The notes: generated from the sequence alone by a model not told the origin. Positions 8,037 through 16,411 are shown, numbered from the stretch's first letter. The stretch is DNA of 64,000 nt from CAWIHA01 sp963835855 (GCA_963835855.1 CAWIHA010000013.1:20660-84659); one strand, 5' to 3'. A program made the numbers and translations.

Positions 8037-10532
8037 CTAAAACATGTACAGCGGCGTGCCGGGCTGCTCGCTTGGTTCGCTCTCGCCGCCAGCGCCGACG
8101 AGTGCGCCCTCTTCGCTCTCCTTGGGCTCCTTGATCTGCCGGCAGTAGATGCCGGAATCTCCGAGGTAGACTTCGAGTTCGGCGGGGCGGGGCAGCGATC
8201 CCTGGATCAGCGCCTCCGACAGCGGGTCCTCGATGTATTTCTGCAAAGCGCGCCGGAGTGGCCGCGCGCCGAAGCTGCGGTCGCCGCAAGTCTTATCGAG
8301 GATATACTTGGCCGCGTCCGGCAGGAGGTGGATCTTGATCTGCTTGGCCGCCAGGTTCTGGTTGATCTGGCCAACCATCAGCTCGATGATCTGGATCAGG
8401 TCTTCGTCGGTCAGCGCCTGGAAGAGGATCACCTCGTCGAGGCGGTTGAGAAACTCGGGGTTGAAGGCCCGTTTCACCTCGCTCATCACCATATCCTCGA
8501 TCTTCTGCGGGATGCCCTCGCCCGTAGGGGCCGAGAAGCCCATGCCGGATTTCTTCTCCAGGAACCGGGCGCCCAGGTTCGAGGTCATGATAATAATCGT
8601 GTTCTTGAAATCGACCGTGTTGCCCAGACCGTCGGTCAACTGCCCGTCTTCAAACACCTGCAACAGGATGTTGTAGACGTCCGGGTGCGCCTTCTCGATC
8701 TCATCGAGCAGGATCACCGAGTAGGGCTGCCGCCTGACGCGCTCGGTCAACTGCCCGCCTTCTTCGTAGCCGACGTAGCCCGGAGGTGAGCCGATCAGCT
8801 TCGAAACCGAGTGCTTCTCCATGAATTCGGACATATCGAAGCGCACCAGCGACTTCTCACTGCCGAACAGCGATTCGGCGAGTGCACGGGCGACTTCGGT
8901 CTTGCCGACGCCGGTCGGCCCCAGGAACAGGAACGAGCCCGCCGGGCGCTTGGGCGACTTCAAGCCGGCGCGGGAGCGGCGGATGGCGCGGGCGAGCGCA
9001 CCGATCGCCTTGTTCTGGCTGATGACGCGCTTGTGCAGCTCCTCTTCGATGCGGAGCAGCTTGGCGACTTCCTCTTCCTTAATCGAGGTCATCGGCACGC
9101 CCGTCCAGCGCGCCACCACGTCCTCGATATCGTCCTTGGTGACCATGCCGGTGGAGGCGTCGTCGAGGTTGTAGCGCTCGCGGAGCTGGCCCAGGTTCTC
9201 GCGCTCCTTGCGTTCTTCATCCGAATAGAACCGCGCTTTCTCAAATTCGTGGTTGGCGATCGCGTTCTCCATCCGGTGGACGATGAATTTGATCCGCTTT
9301 TGGATCTCGGCGACTTCGGCCGGAAGCGTGGTCTGGCGCAGCTTCACGCGCGCGCCGGCTTCGTCGATCAGGTCAATCGCCTTGTCCGGCAGGAACCGGT
9401 CGGGGATAAACCGTACGGATGTGTAGACGGCGGTCTCGATCGCATCCTCGGTGTAAGCCACCGCGTGGAACTTTTCGTACCGCTCCTTGATGCCAAACAG
9501 GATCTTGATCGCGTCGGCTTCGGTCGGTGGCGCGACTTTCACCGCCTGGAAGCGGCGCTCGAGCGACCGGTCCTTCTCAATCGACTTGCGGTACTCGCCC
9601 GGCGTCGTCGCGCCGATGCACTGGACCTCACCCCGCGACAGCGCGGGCTTGAGGATGTTCGCGGCATCGAGCGAGCCCTCGGCCGAGCCGGCCCCCACCA
9701 GTGTGTGCAGCTCGTCGATGAAGATGATGGCGTTCTGGTTCTCCATCAGCTCCTTCATGATGGTTTTGAGCCGCTCTTCAAACTGTCCGCGGTACTTGGT
9801 GCCGGCGACGATCAGGGAGAGGTCGAGCGCCAGGATGCGCTTCTCGGAAAGGAAGGAAGGCACATCGCCATCGGCGATGCGCTGCGCCAGGCCCTCGACG
9901 ATGGCCGTCTTCCCGACGCCCGGCTCGCCGATGAGCACCGGATTGTTTTTCGTGCGCCGGCAGAGGATCTGGACGACGCGCTCGAGCTCGCCATCGCGCC
10001 CGATCAGCGGGTCCAGGATGCCATCGAGCGCCGCCTGGGTCAGGTCGCGGCTGAATTCGGAGAGCAGCGAGCTCTCTTTGGGCCGGCTGGAGGAAGCCTT
10101 TTCGGACGAAGATCGTGTGATCTCCTCGCGCACCTGCGAAAGCCGCAGGCCGCGTTCGTGCAAGATCTCGGCGGCGAAGCACTTCTCTTCGCGCAGCAGG
10201 CCCAGCAGCAGGTGCTCGGTGCCGATGTGCTTGTGATTGAGCCGCTCGGCTTCCTCGGCTCCCCAGGCGAGCACGTGCTTGCACTCGTGGCTTAGCGGCA
10301 GGTCCACTGAGGTCGAAACCTTTTCGCGGACCGTCGTGTGCGCTTCGATCTGCTTGCGAATCGACTCGATATGGGCGGAGGACCGGAGAAACCGGTTCGC
10401 CAGGGCCTTATCCTCCCGCAAAAGTCCGAGCAGCAGGTGCTCGGTCTCGATGTAGGGGCTGCCGAACTGGCTGGCCTCGTACCTCGCGAAGAAGATGACC
10501 CGTCGGGCCTTTTCCGTGTATCGTTCAAACAT
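8037..10532 (-). CDS. clpC: ATP-dependent Clp protease ATPase subunit ClpC
   Basis: 831 residues. Two N-terminal Clp repeats (about 1-145, MFERYTEKARRVIFFAR start), AAA-1 with Walker A GEPGVGKT near 203, a middle domain with the UVR-like YSDEERKERENLGQLRERY segment that marks ClpC rather than ClpB, and AAA-2 with GPTGVGKT near 538 followed by LLDEIEKAH. The C-terminus keeps the D2 small domain. ClpC unfolds substrates for ClpP. Its start codon overlaps the end of the upstream ABC ATPase gene by 8 nt, so the two are probably co-translated. No mcsA/mcsB/ctsR genes are adjacent, unlike in Firmicutes. Confidence 0.95.
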   Translation of the reverse strand: MFERYTEKARRVIFFARYEASQFGSPYIETEHLLLGLLREDKALANRFLRSSAHIESIRKQIEAHTTVREKVSTSVDLPLSHECKHVLAWGAEEAERLNHKHIGTEHLLLGLLREEKCFAAEILHERGLRLSQVREEITRSSSEKASSSRPKESSLLSEFSRDLTQAALDGILDPLIGRDGELERVVQILCRRTKNNPVLIGEPGVGKTAIVEGLAQRIADGDVPSFLSEKRILALDLSLIVAGTKYRGQFEERLKTIMKELMENQNAIIFIDELHTLVGAGSAEGSLDAANILKPALSRGEVQCIGATTPGEYRKSIEKDRSLERRFQAVKVAPPTEADAIKILFGIKERYEKFHAVAYTEDAIETAVYTSVRFIPDRFLPDKAIDLIDEAGARVKLRQTTLPAEVAEIQKRIKFIVHRMENAIANHEFEKARFYSDEERKERENLGQLRERYNLDDASTGMVTKDDIEDVVARWTGVPMTSIKEEEVAKLLRIEEELHKRVISQNKAIGALARAIRRSRAGLKSPKRPAGSFLFLGPTGVGKTEVARALAESLFGSEKSLVRFDMSEFMEKHSVSKLIGSPPGYVGYEEGGQLTERVRRQPYSVILLDEIEKAHPDVYNILLQVFEDGQLTDGLGNTVDFKNTIIIMTSNLGARFLEKKSGMGFSAPTGEGIPQKIEDMVMSEVKRAFNPEFLNRLDEVILFQALTDEDLIQIIELMVGQINQNLAAKQIKIHLLPDAAKYILDKTCGDRSFGARPLRRALQKYIEDPLSEALIQGSLPRPAELEVYLGDSGIYCRQIKEPKESEEGALVGAGGESEPSEQPGTPLYMF

Positions 10533-11274
10533 AGCTGGTACCGCCTTGGGAGCTGGCGTGAGCCTTCGGCGCCGCTTCCTCCCGCACGCTTGCCACGTCG
10601 AACAGAGCCCCGCTCTCGAGCGTCAAGACCCGATCGCACCGCCTGGCAAACGAAAGATTATGAGTGACGTAAATCGAAGTGAGCTGGTGAGACCGATGCA
10701 GCTCCGCAAGCAGGCCGATGATCATCTCACCGGTCCTGAAATCCAGATTCCCAGTCGGCTCGTCTGCGAGCAGGAATTTTGGATTTCCCACCAGCGCTCT
10801 CGCCAGGACAACCCGCTGCTGTTCCCCTCCCGACAACTCTCCGGCCCGGTGTGACGCCCGGGCCTTCAAACCAACCTCATCCAACCGTGACAACGATACC
10901 GGGGCGGCTTCCGCCCGGGGAATCCCCCGGATCAGTAACGGCATCATCACGTTCTCCAGCGCCGTGAATTCCGGCAACAAGTAGTGAATCTGCCACACAA
11001 AGCCGATTTCCCGATTGCGGAAGTTCGCCAGATCCGCATCGGCCAGTGCCGTAAGCTCTCTCGCTTCGAAGTATATCGTACCGCCGGTTGGCCTGTCCAG
11101 AGCGCCCAATAAATGCAACAACGTAGACTTGCCCGTGCCGGATTCGCCTACCACGGCCAACTGCTCGCCGCGTGCCACTTCGAGGTTCAGGTGCTCGAAG
11201 ACCACCAGTTCGCTCATGCCAGAGCGGTATTTTTTGCTCAGATCCACGGCGCGGATGGCAATATCGCTCGACAT
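10525..11274 (-). CDS. LolD/MacB-type ABC transporter ATP-binding protein
   Basis: 249 residues from the ATG at 11274 (MSSDIAIRAVDLSKKY); a longer frame upstream has an atypical N-terminus. Walker A GESGTGKST, Q-loop in FVWQIHYLLPEF, signature LSGGEQQRVVLARAL, Walker B FLLADEPTGNLD and the H-loop YVTHN are all present, in the spacing of the LolD/MacB/FtsE class. Such ATPases power lipoprotein release or macrolide/antimicrobial export together with a FtsX-like permease. No permease gene is in the neighbourhood; the only partner in the operon is clpC, whose first 8 nt overlap this gene's end. The substrate cannot be told. Confidence 0.88.
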   Translation of the reverse strand: MSSDIAIRAVDLSKKYRSGMSELVVFEHLNLEVARGEQLAVVGESGTGKSTLLHLLGALDRPTGGTIYFEARELTALADADLANFRNREIGFVWQIHYLLPEFTALENVMMPLLIRGIPRAEAAPVSLSRLDEVGLKARASHRAGELSGGEQQRVVLARALVGNPKFLLADEPTGNLDFRTGEMIIGLLAELHRSHQLTSIYVTHNLSFARRCDRVLTLESGALFDVASVREEAAPKAHASSQGGTSYV

Positions 11275-11394
11275 ACGGTGTGTTCTCGCAAGACCCCCCC
11301 TTCTCAGGCTAACACGGCAAAGTGCAGGCAGAGGGCAGCCCGGCGTTTCCTCACAGGGACGTACATCGGGTACCATGATTCTCTGGGCACCCCT

Positions 11395-12912
11395 ATGAAG
11401 TTTCTAGAGAAAAGTCTTCTCGATCTAATCACTGAGACCTCGACAAACTTGCCGCCCGATGTACGCGCCGTGGTGGCCAAAGCTGCTGGCATCGAGAAAC
11501 CCGGCACCCAGGCAGCCCAAGCGCTCGCTATCATCGCTGGCAATATCGACCTGGCGTGCGCGGGCAAAGATCCGATTTGCCAGGACAGCGGAATGCCGAC
11601 GTTCTTCATTCACGCTCCCGCCGGCATCAGCCAACTGAGGATCCGTGAGGCAGCTTGCGCGGCGATCGCTGAAGCAACGCGGCGCGGCAAGCTACGCCCC
11701 AACTCCGTCGATTCGCTCACCGGCAAGAACAGCGGCAACAACCTCGGCGCGGAAACGCCGGTGTTCCATTTCGAACAATGGGAAGAGGGCCAGATCGAGA
11801 TCCGGCTGATTCTGAAGGGCGGCGGCTGCGAGAATATGAACAGCCAGTACTCGCTGCCGTGTGCACTCGAGCATGTGGGGCGCGCCGGCCGCAGCCTCGA
11901 AGGCGTGCGGAAAGCGGTCCTGCACGCGGTTTGGCGCGCGCAGGGCCTGGGGTGCTCGCCGGGAGCGCTCGGCGTCTGTATCGGCAGCGACCGCGCACAC
12001 GGCTACGAACTGGCCAAAGCGCAGCTCCTTCGCCCGCTCGGCGACGTGAATCCGAATCCCGATTTGGCGGCCCTTGAACAGAAGATCATGGATGAGGCGA
12101 ACCGCCTCGGTGTCGGGCCGATGGGTTTTGGCGGCAAGGTGTCGCTGATCGGATGCAAAATCACCGCGGCCAACCGCCTGCCCGCGAGCTTCTTCGTGTC
12201 CGTGGCTTACGACTGTTGGGCCTTCCGCCGGCTGGGCATCCGTGTAGACGCTTCGAGCGGCGCGATTACAGAGTGGCTCTATCGCGATCCGGCCCATCCG
12301 GTCGAGCGGCTCGCGGCCAGGGAAGGCTTCCCGCTGACCGGCCGCGAGATCGTGCTCGATACGCCGCTGACGGAGCAGCAGGTACGCGCGCTCAAGGTCG
12401 GCGACGTCGTGCTGGTAAATGGCGATATGTACACCGGCCGCGACGCGGTGCACGCGCACCTGATGAAGAACCCGCCCCCGGTGGATCTGCGCGGCGCGGC
12501 GCTCTACCACTGCGGTCCGGTGATGCTGCAGGATGGCGGGCGCTGGGTGACGAAAGCGGCGGGGCCGACCACCAGCATCCGCGAAGAGCCGTACCAGGCG
12601 GACGTGATCCGGCGCTACGGCGTGCGCGCCGTGATCGGCAAGGGCGGAATGGGCGCGAAGACGCTGGCCGCGATGGAGGAGTGCGGTGCCGTATACCTTC
12701 ACGCCATCGGCGGCGCGGCGCAGTTCTACGCGCGCGCCATCGTAGAAGTACCCGAAGTTCATCTGCTCGATTTCGGCATACCCGAAGCGATGTGGCGCCT
12801 GAAGGTGAGAGACTTTTTGGCGATTGTAACCATGGACGCGCACGGTAACAGCTTGCACGCGGAGGTGGAGAAGGCGACTGCGGACGCGCTCGAGAGCTGC
12901 GAGCCGGCCTGA
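11395..12912 (+). CDS. fumA: Fumarate hydratase, class I (iron-sulfur)
   Basis: 505 residues from the ATG at 11395; a longer frame upstream overlaps the divergent ABC gene and is rejected. It converts fumarate and water to malate in the TCA cycle. The alpha region holds the three cysteines expected to bind the 4Fe-4S cluster: in ICQDSGMP (about 62), GGGCENMNS (about 145) and LGCSPGALG (about 187). The beta region begins near residue 315 and includes KVGDVVLVNGDMYTGRDAVH and GPTTSIREEP. Alpha and beta domains are fused as in FumA/FumB. It ends 27 bp before tRNA-Phe. Confidence 0.93.
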   Translation: MKFLEKSLLDLITETSTNLPPDVRAVVAKAAGIEKPGTQAAQALAIIAGNIDLACAGKDPICQDSGMPTFFIHAPAGISQLRIREAACAAIAEATRRGKLRPNSVDSLTGKNSGNNLGAETPVFHFEQWEEGQIEIRLILKGGGCENMNSQYSLPCALEHVGRAGRSLEGVRKAVLHAVWRAQGLGCSPGALGVCIGSDRAHGYELAKAQLLRPLGDVNPNPDLAALEQKIMDEANRLGVGPMGFGGKVSLIGCKITAANRLPASFFVSVAYDCWAFRRLGIRVDASSGAITEWLYRDPAHPVERLAAREGFPLTGREIVLDTPLTEQQVRALKVGDVVLVNGDMYTGRDAVHAHLMKNPPPVDLRGAALYHCGPVMLQDGGRWVTKAAGPTTSIREEPYQADVIRRYGVRAVIGKGGMGAKTLAAMEECGAVYLHAIGGAAQFYARAIVEVPEVHLLDFGIPEAMWRLKVRDFLAIVTMDAHGNSLHAEVEKATADALESCEPA

Positions 12913-12939
12913 GGGACGCTCTGCTAGAATAGGCTGTCC

Positions 12940-13015
12940 GGCCAGGTAGCTCAGTTGGTAGAGCGCAGCCCTGAAAAGGCTGGCGTCGGCGGTTCGATTC
13001 CGTCCCTGGCCACCA
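12940..13015 (+). tRNA. tRNA-Phe (anticodon GAA), CCA encoded
   Basis: A full cloverleaf can be drawn: acceptor GGCCAGG/CCTGGCC, D-arm GCTC-AGTTGGTA-GAGC, anticodon arm CAGCC-CTGAAAA-GGCTG with GAA as anticodon, five-base variable loop, T-arm GGCGG-TTCGATT-CCGTC with one G-U pair, discriminator A and encoded CCA. The 3' half from 12965 onward is duplicated at 16360-16411, so the gene serves as the left attachment site of an integrated element and is regenerated intact. Confidence 0.97.
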
Positions 13016-13016
13016 C
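12965..13016. repeat. Left attachment core (inside tRNA-Phe)
   Basis: These 52 bases, from the anticodon stem to one base past CCA, are identical to 16360-16411 in the same orientation. A direct repeat of a tRNA 3' end is the usual mark of tyrosine-recombinase integration. Confidence 0.88.
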
Positions 13017-13036
13017 ATTCCAAAGCACTTAGTGGT
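13017..13036. repeat. Border repeat next to the left attachment core
   Basis: ATTCCAAA followed by GCACTTAGTGGT. The right border has ATTCCAAA followed by CCGCTTAGCGGT at 16332-16351. The two are alike in 16 of 20 positions and each ends in a small palindrome around CTTAG. They may belong to the recombination site of the element. Confidence 0.5.
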
Positions 13037-13061
13037 AGCCAAAAAAATCAACTTTCAGCCA

Positions 13062-13094
13062 CGGGAACAATACGGGAACATCAGAACGTTCCCG
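13062..13094. repeat. Left terminal arm-type repeat of the tRNA-Phe element
   Basis: CGGGAAC occurs at 13062-13068 and 13073-13079, and inverted as GTTCCCG at 13088-13094. The 20-mer starting at 13063 recurs exactly at 16228-16247 near the other border. Repeats just inside both borders resemble integrase arm-binding sites; this is inference. Confidence 0.5.
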
Positions 13095-13270
13095 AGATTT
13101 GGTCCCGATTCTCTGCCCGGCCCGGCGTCCAAGCTTGGAAGGGCACGTCGGCGACCGGCGGGACAGCAGGGCACATCGGATGGCACCCGCCTGCTGTGCC
13201 GGATGCTACCCATATCACTCTTCGATCGGCTAGACTCAGCGTATGTCCGGCCTCTAAGGACTACGGGGGC

Positions 13271-13594
13271 ATGAAGATCAGCCTTGACGGATTCGCCATT
13301 GCCAGAGTGCTTGCCGCCGGGGCGCTGATCCTTGCAGGGCGGCGCTGGCCTTACAGTTACTACACAGTACTGCGGTGGTTGGTCTGCATTGTCGCCGTGT
13401 GCGGCGCTATACGCGCATCCAACTCGGCCCGGAAGCTATGGCCTTGGGCATTCGGTGCGTTGGCTGTCCTTTTCAATCCGATAGCGCCGATACGCTTTTC
13501 GCGGACGACCTGGACAATGCTTGACATCGCCGCTGCACTCATCCTGTTGATTTCCGTTCTAACCCTACAGAGCGAGAAGGCTCCATCGAAATGA
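13271..13594 (+). CDS. Small membrane protein, DUF6804-like
   Basis: 107 residues from the ATG at 13271, which is preceded by GGGGG; the longer frame from 13196 adds a polar segment with no known counterpart. Four hydrophobic helices are visible (about 11-22, 31-48, 57-72, 82-100). The order YSYYTVLRWLVCIVA, then WAFGALAVLFNPIAPI, resembles DUF6804 membrane proteins, in which a single-residue pattern YYxxLRW and LFNPI are conserved. Function unknown. Its stop overlaps the next start (ATGA), so the pair is translationally coupled. It sits in the tRNA-Phe element. Confidence 0.65.
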   Translation: MKISLDGFAIARVLAAGALILAGRRWPYSYYTVLRWLVCIVAVCGAIRASNSARKLWPWAFGALAVLFNPIAPIRFSRTTWTMLDIAAALILLISVLTLQSEKAPSK

Positions 13595-14790
13595 TCGTCG
13601 AGTGTTCAACGTGCGGGACGAAGAACCGCCTTCCCGACTCGCCAAAGGTCGGCCGGGCCTATCACTGTGCTTTCTGCAAGACTGCCATCGAACCGCCAGA
13701 GGCCGCACCCGAACAAGTGGTTGAGGGCAATGCCGAAGGTCCAAGCTCCCAAGTCTGGGAGACTTCCTATTCCAACGATTCGGACATCTCCGAGAAGGTC
13801 GTGCCTGCGCGGGAGGCACCGTCCTCCGCCAAGCGGCTGCTGGGCGCGGCACTGTTCGGGTGTTTGGTAGCAGGCTATGCCACCAACGCTTGCGATTTTA
13901 CGCTGCCCATAATCATTTCCATGGTCCATGGCGTTGATGAAGCAAGCGCAGTTCATCAGTACTCGTCATCGGCAATCTTCCCCTTCCTCAAGTTCGGCCT
14001 TAGCGCCGTCCTGGGCTCAGCAGTCGCCGCCTTCTTGGCGAGGCGCCGTGCGCTGTTGGCGGGGCTTCTCGCGTGCCTGCCGTTTGCATGCTTCTTGCTT
14101 GGGGCGGGTGTGATAGCGGCTGTCAGAGGCGACATCGAACCTGTGGGCGAGATATCCTACCAACTGTATGAATTCCTGCTGTTCGCCACGGTCGCCTTCG
14201 CGGCGACCGCGGGAGCACGCATTGGTCAGAGGGTATATTCGAAAACTTCCGACCCTGATCTGAACCAAGACAAAGTCACCATCTTTGGCGTGCGCTGGGG
14301 CCACTACTTCTGGATTCTCCCTCTGGTTGTGTACCCATATCTTGCATCCCTGATGATGGCGGCATATGCGGGCGTACTCGCATTCCTGGCAACGTACTAT
14401 GTAGCTCTCCACCCATCCCTCTGGTTCTCGTTCGATTGGCTCGGAGATGCAATGTTGAATCCGATCGCCATCTACTGTGCATTCTGGTTGGTGTTCCAGG
14501 GGTTTGCACGATTCTTGCACGTGATGACCCCGCGTCTAGGTGGCCCGCGAAGGCTGGCGAAGTTCTGGAGGGTGCTGCTGTACGGCTTCCTCGCGCCGGA
14601 CCTCTCCTTCACTCTTGCGCGCATCAGCGCAGGCTTCACTCATTCGTTGCCAAGGCCCACGCCCGGAGATTGGAAGATCGGCTTGGCGATTGTTGGCGGC
14701 TTGGCGGTCATTTCATTGGTTGGGCGCACGTGGTCGTGGGTCATGAACGGAAGGAGATCGCGCACGGGTTCTGAACCCCAAGGCCCATAA
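13591..14790 (+). CDS. Zinc-ribbon multi-pass membrane protein, unknown
   Basis: 399 residues. The N-terminus has CSTCGTKNRLP and, about 16 residues later, HCAFCKTAIEPP: two CxxC pairs forming a zinc ribbon or rubredoxin-like knuckle at residues 5-31. A linker of about 50 polar residues follows, then at least seven hydrophobic segments from residue 86 to 385. This layout, a cytoplasmic zinc ribbon joined to a polytopic domain, is common in uncharacterised bacterial proteins and gives no specific function. It overlaps the upstream membrane protein by 4 nt and belongs to the mobile element, so the two products may form one membrane complex. Confidence 0.7.
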   Translation: MIVECSTCGTKNRLPDSPKVGRAYHCAFCKTAIEPPEAAPEQVVEGNAEGPSSQVWETSYSNDSDISEKVVPAREAPSSAKRLLGAALFGCLVAGYATNACDFTLPIIISMVHGVDEASAVHQYSSSAIFPFLKFGLSAVLGSAVAAFLARRRALLAGLLACLPFACFLLGAGVIAAVRGDIEPVGEISYQLYEFLLFATVAFAATAGARIGQRVYSKTSDPDLNQDKVTIFGVRWGHYFWILPLVVYPYLASLMMAAYAGVLAFLATYYVALHPSLWFSFDWLGDAMLNPIAIYCAFWLVFQGFARFLHVMTPRLGGPRRLAKFWRVLLYGFLAPDLSFTLARISAGFTHSLPRPTPGDWKIGLAIVGGLAVISLVGRTWSWVMNGRRSRTGSEPQGP

Positions 14791-14875
14791 GGATGGCGCT
14801 GGCGTCGTTTGGCTGGCTAGATTGCCCCTGCAACTGTCAGCGTTAGAGTCGGCGAGTCCCGGACAGGAGGTGAAT

Positions 14876-15622
14876 ATGGGTGTGGGAGGTGGTTATCTCG
14901 CGACTAAAATCGCATACGTCTTCGTTCCGATGGTGCGGACGTACGGAGATTGTGTCCGGAACCATTTCCTTCCGGCGTTCGTGAATCTCGACGAAAAGGC
15001 GAGGGAAGTCGCGGACCGGGCCTATTCTGAGTTGGTAGCGCAACCTGCCGGGCCGGACGATGGCGATCCTGGCGGCGTGGCGGACGAAGCGTCCGCTCGC
15101 GGCCAAGATTTTTACGACTTCATGTTCGCGATGCGTCAAAGCTCGCTGAACATCTGGGCGGCTGGCCTGTACCATCTCTTGGAACAGCAATTGGCCGCTC
15201 TTGGTGAGGATGCGACGTTCCAAGCAATGGGTGTCCCGGTGCCGGAGGCAGGCCCTGAGAAGCTTGTCGAGTGGTACCGAAAGTACCTCGGAGTTGATCT
15301 CGCCGCTTTCGCAGAGTGGCCGAAGATCGGCAACGAGCTTCGGCTGATTGCGAACGCTGTCAAACACGGCGAGGGCCGTTCGGCCCAACAGGTGAGGAAG
15401 CTCCGTCCGGACCTGTTCACGGATCCGCGCCTGGCACGCCTGGGTCTCGGGGACTTGGCCAACACGCCTCGCCGCCTCTCAATGCCGCTGGCTGGCGAAG
15501 GTCTGTTCATCACGCCGGAGATCCTTGAGGAATACACTCGGTCGGGCGTTTCACTGCTCGAAGCCCTGCAAGAACATTTTTTAATGCACCAGGACCAGCA
15601 GTATCCGGTTGTCGCCCAATAG
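14876..15622 (+). CDS. Hypothetical protein of the tRNA-Phe element
   Basis: 248 residues from the ATG at 14876, chosen because GGAGG at 14866-14870 sits 5 bp ahead; an ATG-less extension to 14822 is less likely. Mainly alpha-helical and soluble. The segment ELRLIANAVKHGEG near residues 160-173 resembles the NAxKHG turn seen in several HEPN-like or abortive-infection helical proteins, but the spacing from Arg to His (seven residues) is longer than the HEPN RNase consensus, so RNase activity is not claimed. It lies between the membrane pair and the BrnTA pair. Confidence 0.65.
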   Translation: MGVGGGYLATKIAYVFVPMVRTYGDCVRNHFLPAFVNLDEKAREVADRAYSELVAQPAGPDDGDPGGVADEASARGQDFYDFMFAMRQSSLNIWAAGLYHLLEQQLAALGEDATFQAMGVPVPEAGPEKLVEWYRKYLGVDLAAFAEWPKIGNELRLIANAVKHGEGRSAQQVRKLRPDLFTDPRLARLGLGDLANTPRRLSMPLAGEGLFITPEILEEYTRSGVSLLEALQEHFLMHQDQQYPVVAQ

Positions 15623-15645
15623 GAGTTCCCAGACGGCGGCTGGGG

Positions 15646-15921
15646 TCAATTCGCCTTCCGCGCGCCCTGCGCGAGGTGATGTTGGTCGAGCGCCTGGCGG
15701 ACGAGCGCCTTGATGACCGCCTGGCGGCTCACGTTCAGTTCCGCCGCGGCTTGGTCGAGTTCCTGGAGCACGGAGGCGGTGAAGTCGACGTTCACCCGCT
15801 GGATGGGCTGCATCATCTTGCCGCGGTTCGTGAAGAACCGGGATACATCCTCGCCCCGGTCCGCCATCTTGGCAATGGATTCGGCCGACGGGGCCTTCCT
15901 GCTTTCACGAGTTTTCTTCAT
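15646..15921 (-). CDS. brnA: BrnA-like / ribbon-helix-helix antitoxin
   Basis: 91 residues. The C-terminal half (about 43-80), QRVNVDFTASVLQELDQAA then LNVSRQAVIKALVRQAL, is a CopG/MetJ-type ribbon-helix-helix DNA-binding fold: one strand and two helices. The Lys-rich N-terminus would reach the toxin. Antitoxins of this type neutralise BrnT and repress their own promoter as a complex. The start overlaps the end of brnT by 17 nt, in the toxin-first order typical of BrnTA. Confidence 0.8.
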   Translation of the reverse strand: MKKTRESRKAPSAESIAKMADRGEDVSRFFTNRGKMMQPIQRVNVDFTASVLQELDQAAAELNVSRQAVIKALVRQALDQHHLAQGARKAN

Positions 15922-16183
15922 AGAGTTCCCGCTCCTCTCGCGTCGCGCGCCACAGCGTCACAAGGCGCCAATACTCGCCGAGGCGGTCTTCCCGGACCTC
16001 AAAGATCACGGTGAACAGCCGATCTCCGACCCATCCGATCGCACAGTATTGCTGAGGGTCGTCCGAGCGCTGATCCTGGTAGTACGGATGAGTGAAGATC
16101 TCCTGCGCGTCCTCGAAGCCGATCCCTCGCTTCGGGTTGCGCCTCAGCGCCGCGCTCTTGGCCTTGCTAAACCGGAACCGCAT
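15905..16183 (-). CDS. brnT: BrnT-like toxin (RelE-fold ribonuclease)
   Basis: 92 residues from the ATG at 16183 (MRFRFSKAKSAALRRNP). The frame can extend to 16213 but then a perfect 19-bp palindrome that looks like the operator would lie in the coding part, so the shorter start is preferred. Family features: an N-terminal WDxxK-like strand (here FRFSKAKSAALRRN), GIGFEDAQEIF, the RLFTVIFEVRED strand, and a basic C-terminal RATREERELYEE, as in BrnT where RxxR residues near the end are catalytic. BrnT toxins cut mRNA when freed from BrnA. Last genes of the tRNA-Phe element on its right side. Confidence 0.82.
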   Translation of the reverse strand: MRFRFSKAKSAALRRNPKRGIGFEDAQEIFTHPYYQDQRSDDPQQYCAIGWVGDRLFTVIFEVREDRLGEYWRLVTLWRATREERELYEENS

Positions 16184-16191
16184 AGCGGAAT

Positions 16192-16210
16192 TGGTATAAC
16201 AGTTATACCA
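16192..16210 (-). promoter_or_regulatory. Palindromic operator/promoter of brnTA
   Basis: TGGTATAAC-A-GTTATACCA is a perfect 9-bp inverted repeat about one central base, 9 bp upstream of the preferred brnT ATG. It contains TATAAC/TATACC hexamers usable as a -10 box, so a BrnA-BrnT complex binding here would block transcription. Autoregulation is known for the family; binding here is inferred. Confidence 0.65.
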
Positions 16211-16227
16211 CATCAGTTACGATTCAT

Positions 16228-16247
16228 GGGAACAATACGGGAACATC
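16228..16247. repeat. Right terminal arm-type repeat of the tRNA-Phe element
   Basis: GGGAACAATACGGGAACATC, an exact copy of 13063-13082 in the same orientation, 112 bp inside the right attachment core. Confidence 0.55.
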
Positions 16248-16331
16248 GAAGAGGCGAAAACAGGCGAAAGTGGCCTACACTATCCCAAATGGGACTTTCC
16301 ATAAGCCACTCTCAATCAATAACTTGCATTG

Positions 16332-16351
16332 ATTCCAAACCGCTTAGCGGT
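16332..16351. repeat. Border repeat next to the right attachment core
   Basis: ATTCCAAACC then GCTTAGCGGT, an imperfect copy of 13017-13036, lying 8 bp before the right core repeat. Confidence 0.45.
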
Positions 16352-16359
16352 GTCGGTAA

Positions 16360-16411
16360 GCAGCCCTGAAAAGGCTGGCGTCGGCGGTTCGATTCCGTCC
16401 CTGGCCACCAC
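16360..16411. repeat. Right attachment core: duplicated 3' half of tRNA-Phe
   Basis: Identical over 52 bases to 12965-13016. The 5' half of a tRNA is absent, so this is not a second tRNA gene but the attachment duplicate marking the right end of the element. Confidence 0.88.
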
